A DNA stretch of 57,347 nucleotides from Gemmatimonadetes bacterium 2013_60CM_65_52. GTDB lineage: Bacteria; Gemmatimonadota; Gemmatimonadetes; Gemmatimonadales; Gemmatimonadaceae. How positions within the stretch are numbered: the stretch's first letter is position 1; each line of letters begins with the position of its first letter. This document shows, piece by piece, positions 55,798 through 57,347 of this stretch. Under the pieces are notes generated by a model. That model worked only from the letters and a program-made list of their open reading frames with translations, did no database searches and was not told the origin of the DNA. Position numbers and translations under genes: made by a program. The DNA is taken from assembly GCA_002215645.1 (NCBI GenBank), contig NGFI01000009.1:1-57347 (forward strand), given 5' to 3'.

Positions 55798-56606
55798 CAG
55801 ACGTTCCCCACGAGCGATCGCTGAGGGTCGGAGTGCTGACCGGAGCCGGCAATCACGAAGACGTCGTGCAGCAGCTCTCTCCATTGGGTGCAGTCGAATG
55901 GTGCGAGCGAACAGATGCACTGCTGGGCGCGGCGGCTGGGGGACGGTTCGACGCGGTCGTCACGGGCCCCGAGAATGAGGACGGCCGTTCGATTGCGGCA
56001 ACGCTGGTCGATCTCGCCGCACTCTGCCCCGCTCTACCGGTTGTAATTCACTCCCGGGTCAATCTCGCCACGATCGAGAAGCTCATTGGGGTGATGGCGG
56101 TAGGCATGCGTACGGAGTGCGTCGTCCGTCCCTTTGCGCGCATCGAGCCTGTGCTTCGACACCTGTGTTCCCCAGCATATCGTCCCAGCGCGGTGCCCCT
56201 GTTGCTGCATCACGTGATGCCGGTCGTACCGACAGTGCTGAGGGTGTTCGTCGCATTGGCCATTCTCACGGCGGCCACGCGCCGCGGAGTCGACGAGCTC
56301 GCGCGATGGAGCGGAAGCTCCCCGCGCACCATCGAGCGACGATTGCGGAGTGAGCATTGGCCCGGCGCCCACGTCGTACTGCGCTCGTTCATCGCGCTGG
56401 ACGCCCTCTGGTTGATGACGGAGTACGGCTGGTCTGCACGTCGCGTACAGGTCGTGCGCGGTTTCTCCCATCCGAGCGGCGTGACGCGACTGCTGTCGAC
56501 GTATGCCGGCACTCGACCGTCGACGCTCAATGACGATGGCGGATTCGCCGCAGCACTCGATCACGTCATGGGAGTCGTGCTCGGCCGATCCAGCGCTGGG
56601 GGCTAA
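55788..56606 (+). CDS. pseudo-receiver/AraC-like transcriptional regulator in the RiPP cluster
   Basis: The 272-aa protein has an N-terminal alpha/beta domain (about 9-125) shaped like a response-regulator receiver (RVGVLTGAGNHEDVV, FDAVVTGPENEDG, LPVVIHSRVN) but without a clear phospho-acceptor Asp. The C-terminal half carries an AraC-like double helix-turn-helix: VDELARWSGSSPRTIERRLRSE and VQVVRGFSHPSGVTRLLSTYAGTRPS. It is translated from an ATG inside the end of the first pqqD-like gene, so it is co-regulated with the RiPP genes and probably controls them. Confidence 0.72.
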   Translation: MAVTDVPHERSLRVGVLTGAGNHEDVVQQLSPLGAVEWCERTDALLGAAAGGRFDAVVTGPENEDGRSIAATLVDLAALCPALPVVIHSRVNLATIEKLIGVMAVGMRTECVVRPFARIEPVLRHLCSPAYRPSAVPLLLHHVMPVVPTVLRVFVALAILTAATRRGVDELARWSGSSPRTIERRLRSEHWPGAHVVLRSFIALDALWLMTEYGWSARRVQVVRGFSHPSGVTRLLSTYAGTRPSTLNDDGGFAAALDHVMGVVLGRSSAGG

Positions 56607-56699
56607 GACGGTCGCGCCATAGCAAGTCTGTCGCTTTTCAGCGATGCCCTGACGGCACTCGTCGCGCCACACTCCCTGGGTATACGGGAGGCTCAGCGC

Positions 56700-57029
56700 A
56701 TGCCAGTGAGTTTTCTCTCAAGGAAGTCGACTACCGATCTGACGTGCTGCCGCTTTCGCCGGTCGCCGCGCGTACTCGTCACGCTGCAGGCCGACGAAGC
56801 CGTTCTGTTCGATACCGTGAGAGACCGATACTTCACGCTCAACGGCGTCGGAACCTGCGTATGGGCATCACTGGAGCAGCCGTCCACGCTCGCGGATCTC
56901 GTCGCCGTGGTTTGTCGTGACTATGACGTTCCGCGCGAGGATCGGGATGGTCGCGTGTCGCGCGACGTCAGCGACCTCCTTGGCCAGCTCAATGCGGCGG
57001 GTCTCATCGTGGCCGAGCCGATCACGTGA
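56700..57029 (+). CDS. PqqD-family RiPP recognition protein, second copy (lasso B1-like)
   Basis: The 109-aa protein has the PqqD fold: VTLQADEAVLFDTVRDRYFTLNGVGTCVWASL, then LADLVAVVCRDYDVPREDRDGRVSRDVSDLLGQLNAAGLIV. This is the B1 (leader-binding) type found beside lasso B2 peptidases. A good GGGAGG ribosome site lies 8 nt before the ATG. The stop overlaps the start of the B2 gene as GTGA, which strongly ties the two together. Confidence 0.88.
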   Translation: MPVSFLSRKSTTDLTCCRFRRSPRVLVTLQADEAVLFDTVRDRYFTLNGVGTCVWASLEQPSTLADLVAVVCRDYDVPREDRDGRVSRDVSDLLGQLNAAGLIVAEPIT

Positions 57030-57347
57030 CGTTTACCAACGGAGCGTTCGCGGTGGGGCGCGCGATGCTGCTGATCGCGTTACTGAAGCTTGCGCTTGCC
57101 ATTGGAGGATTCGAGCGGACCTGGAGCTGGATCCGGCGACGCGCTCAGGTGATCGAAGTCGCGGCGGATGTGGAGACGACGACTGTTGAACGCCTCGAGC
57201 ACACCGTGGCGATGGCAGCGGCGCTCTATCCGGGGCGCGCACAGTGTCTCGAGCGATCGCTCCTGCTCTACTGGTGTCTTCGCCGCCGGGGGATCGTGGC
57301 GCATTACCGCATGGGCGTGCAGTCGTACCCGTTTCTCGCACACGCCT
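57026..57347 (+). CDS. lasso peptide biosynthesis B2 protein (leader peptidase), 5' part
   Basis: The frame runs from a GTG at 57026 off the right edge; 107 residues are visible. A hydrophobic N-terminal helix (about 9-28) is followed by the transglutaminase-like Cys motif LYPGRAQCLERSLLLYWCLRRRGI, with catalytic Cys74, and by the start of the GVQSYPFLAHA His motif (His106). B2 proteins remove the leader of lasso precursors in an ATP-assisted complex with B1. The final C-terminal residues and any cyclase gene lie outside the window. Confidence 0.88.
   Translation, partial: MTFTNGAFAVGRAMLLIALLKLALAIGGFERTWSWIRRRAQVIEVAADVETTTVERLEHTVAMAAALYPGRAQCLERSLLLYWCLRRRGIVAHYRMGVQSYPFLAHA

Overview
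The window is a high-GC, gene-dense bacterial chromosome segment of about 50 protein genes. I see no rRNA, tRNA, phage genes, insertion sequences or CRISPR arrays. Several genes suggest Gemmatimonadota (Gemmatimonadaceae-like): a metzincin-type lipoprotein protease of the DUF5117 kind, paired M16 peptidases, several DinB proteins, a Uma2 protein, and many secreted proteins and lipoproteins with short signal peptides. This placement is inferred from content and style; no marker gene is present. No gene-free stretch exceeds 300 bases; the longest are about 225 bp (54558-54782) and 184 bp (13143-13326).

Left part (1-16.8 kb). On the minus strand a HEAT-like protein and an HD-GYP phosphodiesterase lie just upstream of the glycogen genes glgX and glgB. 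An ECF sigma/anti-sigma pair faces an ArsR regulator whose start is preceded by a perfect AT-rich palindrome. Next come a proteinase K-like subtilase, transketolase, a secreted jellyroll-like protein, a Tat-exported PLP enzyme and a ComEC-like MBL lipoprotein. Between 10.9 and 16.8 kb the 3' ends of five genes carry copies of one roughly 67-nt repeat, always in sense orientation just after (or supplying) the stop codon. This is the most unusual DNA-level feature here.

Middle (16.7-40 kb). Genes encode a GH3 beta-glucosidase, the metzincin lipoprotein, DUF3006, RmuC and a FAD/Rieske oxidoreductase. A tight TetR-TolC-HlyD-ABC-ABC-permease-permease operon resembles the Escherichia coli CecR/YbhGFSR exporter with YbhF split in two. 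After it come a CACAGAG-type tandem/inverted repeat, a TonB receptor, a lipoprotein with two retropepsin motifs and a DedA protein. A minus-strand operon then encodes a CocE-type hydrolase, an MHS-family transporter and a DinB protein.

Right part (40-57.3 kb). Genes encode a polysaccharide flippase, a methyltransferase-phosphotransferase fusion, mannonate dehydratase, a catalytic/non-catalytic M16 pair, an O-methyltransferase, a GT-C glycosyltransferase, a Uma2 protein, DinB proteins, an M20 peptidase and an outer-membrane beta-barrel protein. The right edge opens a lasso-peptide-type RiPP locus: PqqD-like, a pseudo-receiver/AraC-like regulator, a second PqqD-like, then the start of the B2 leader peptidase. 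Precursor and cyclase genes are not visible and probably lie beyond the edge.
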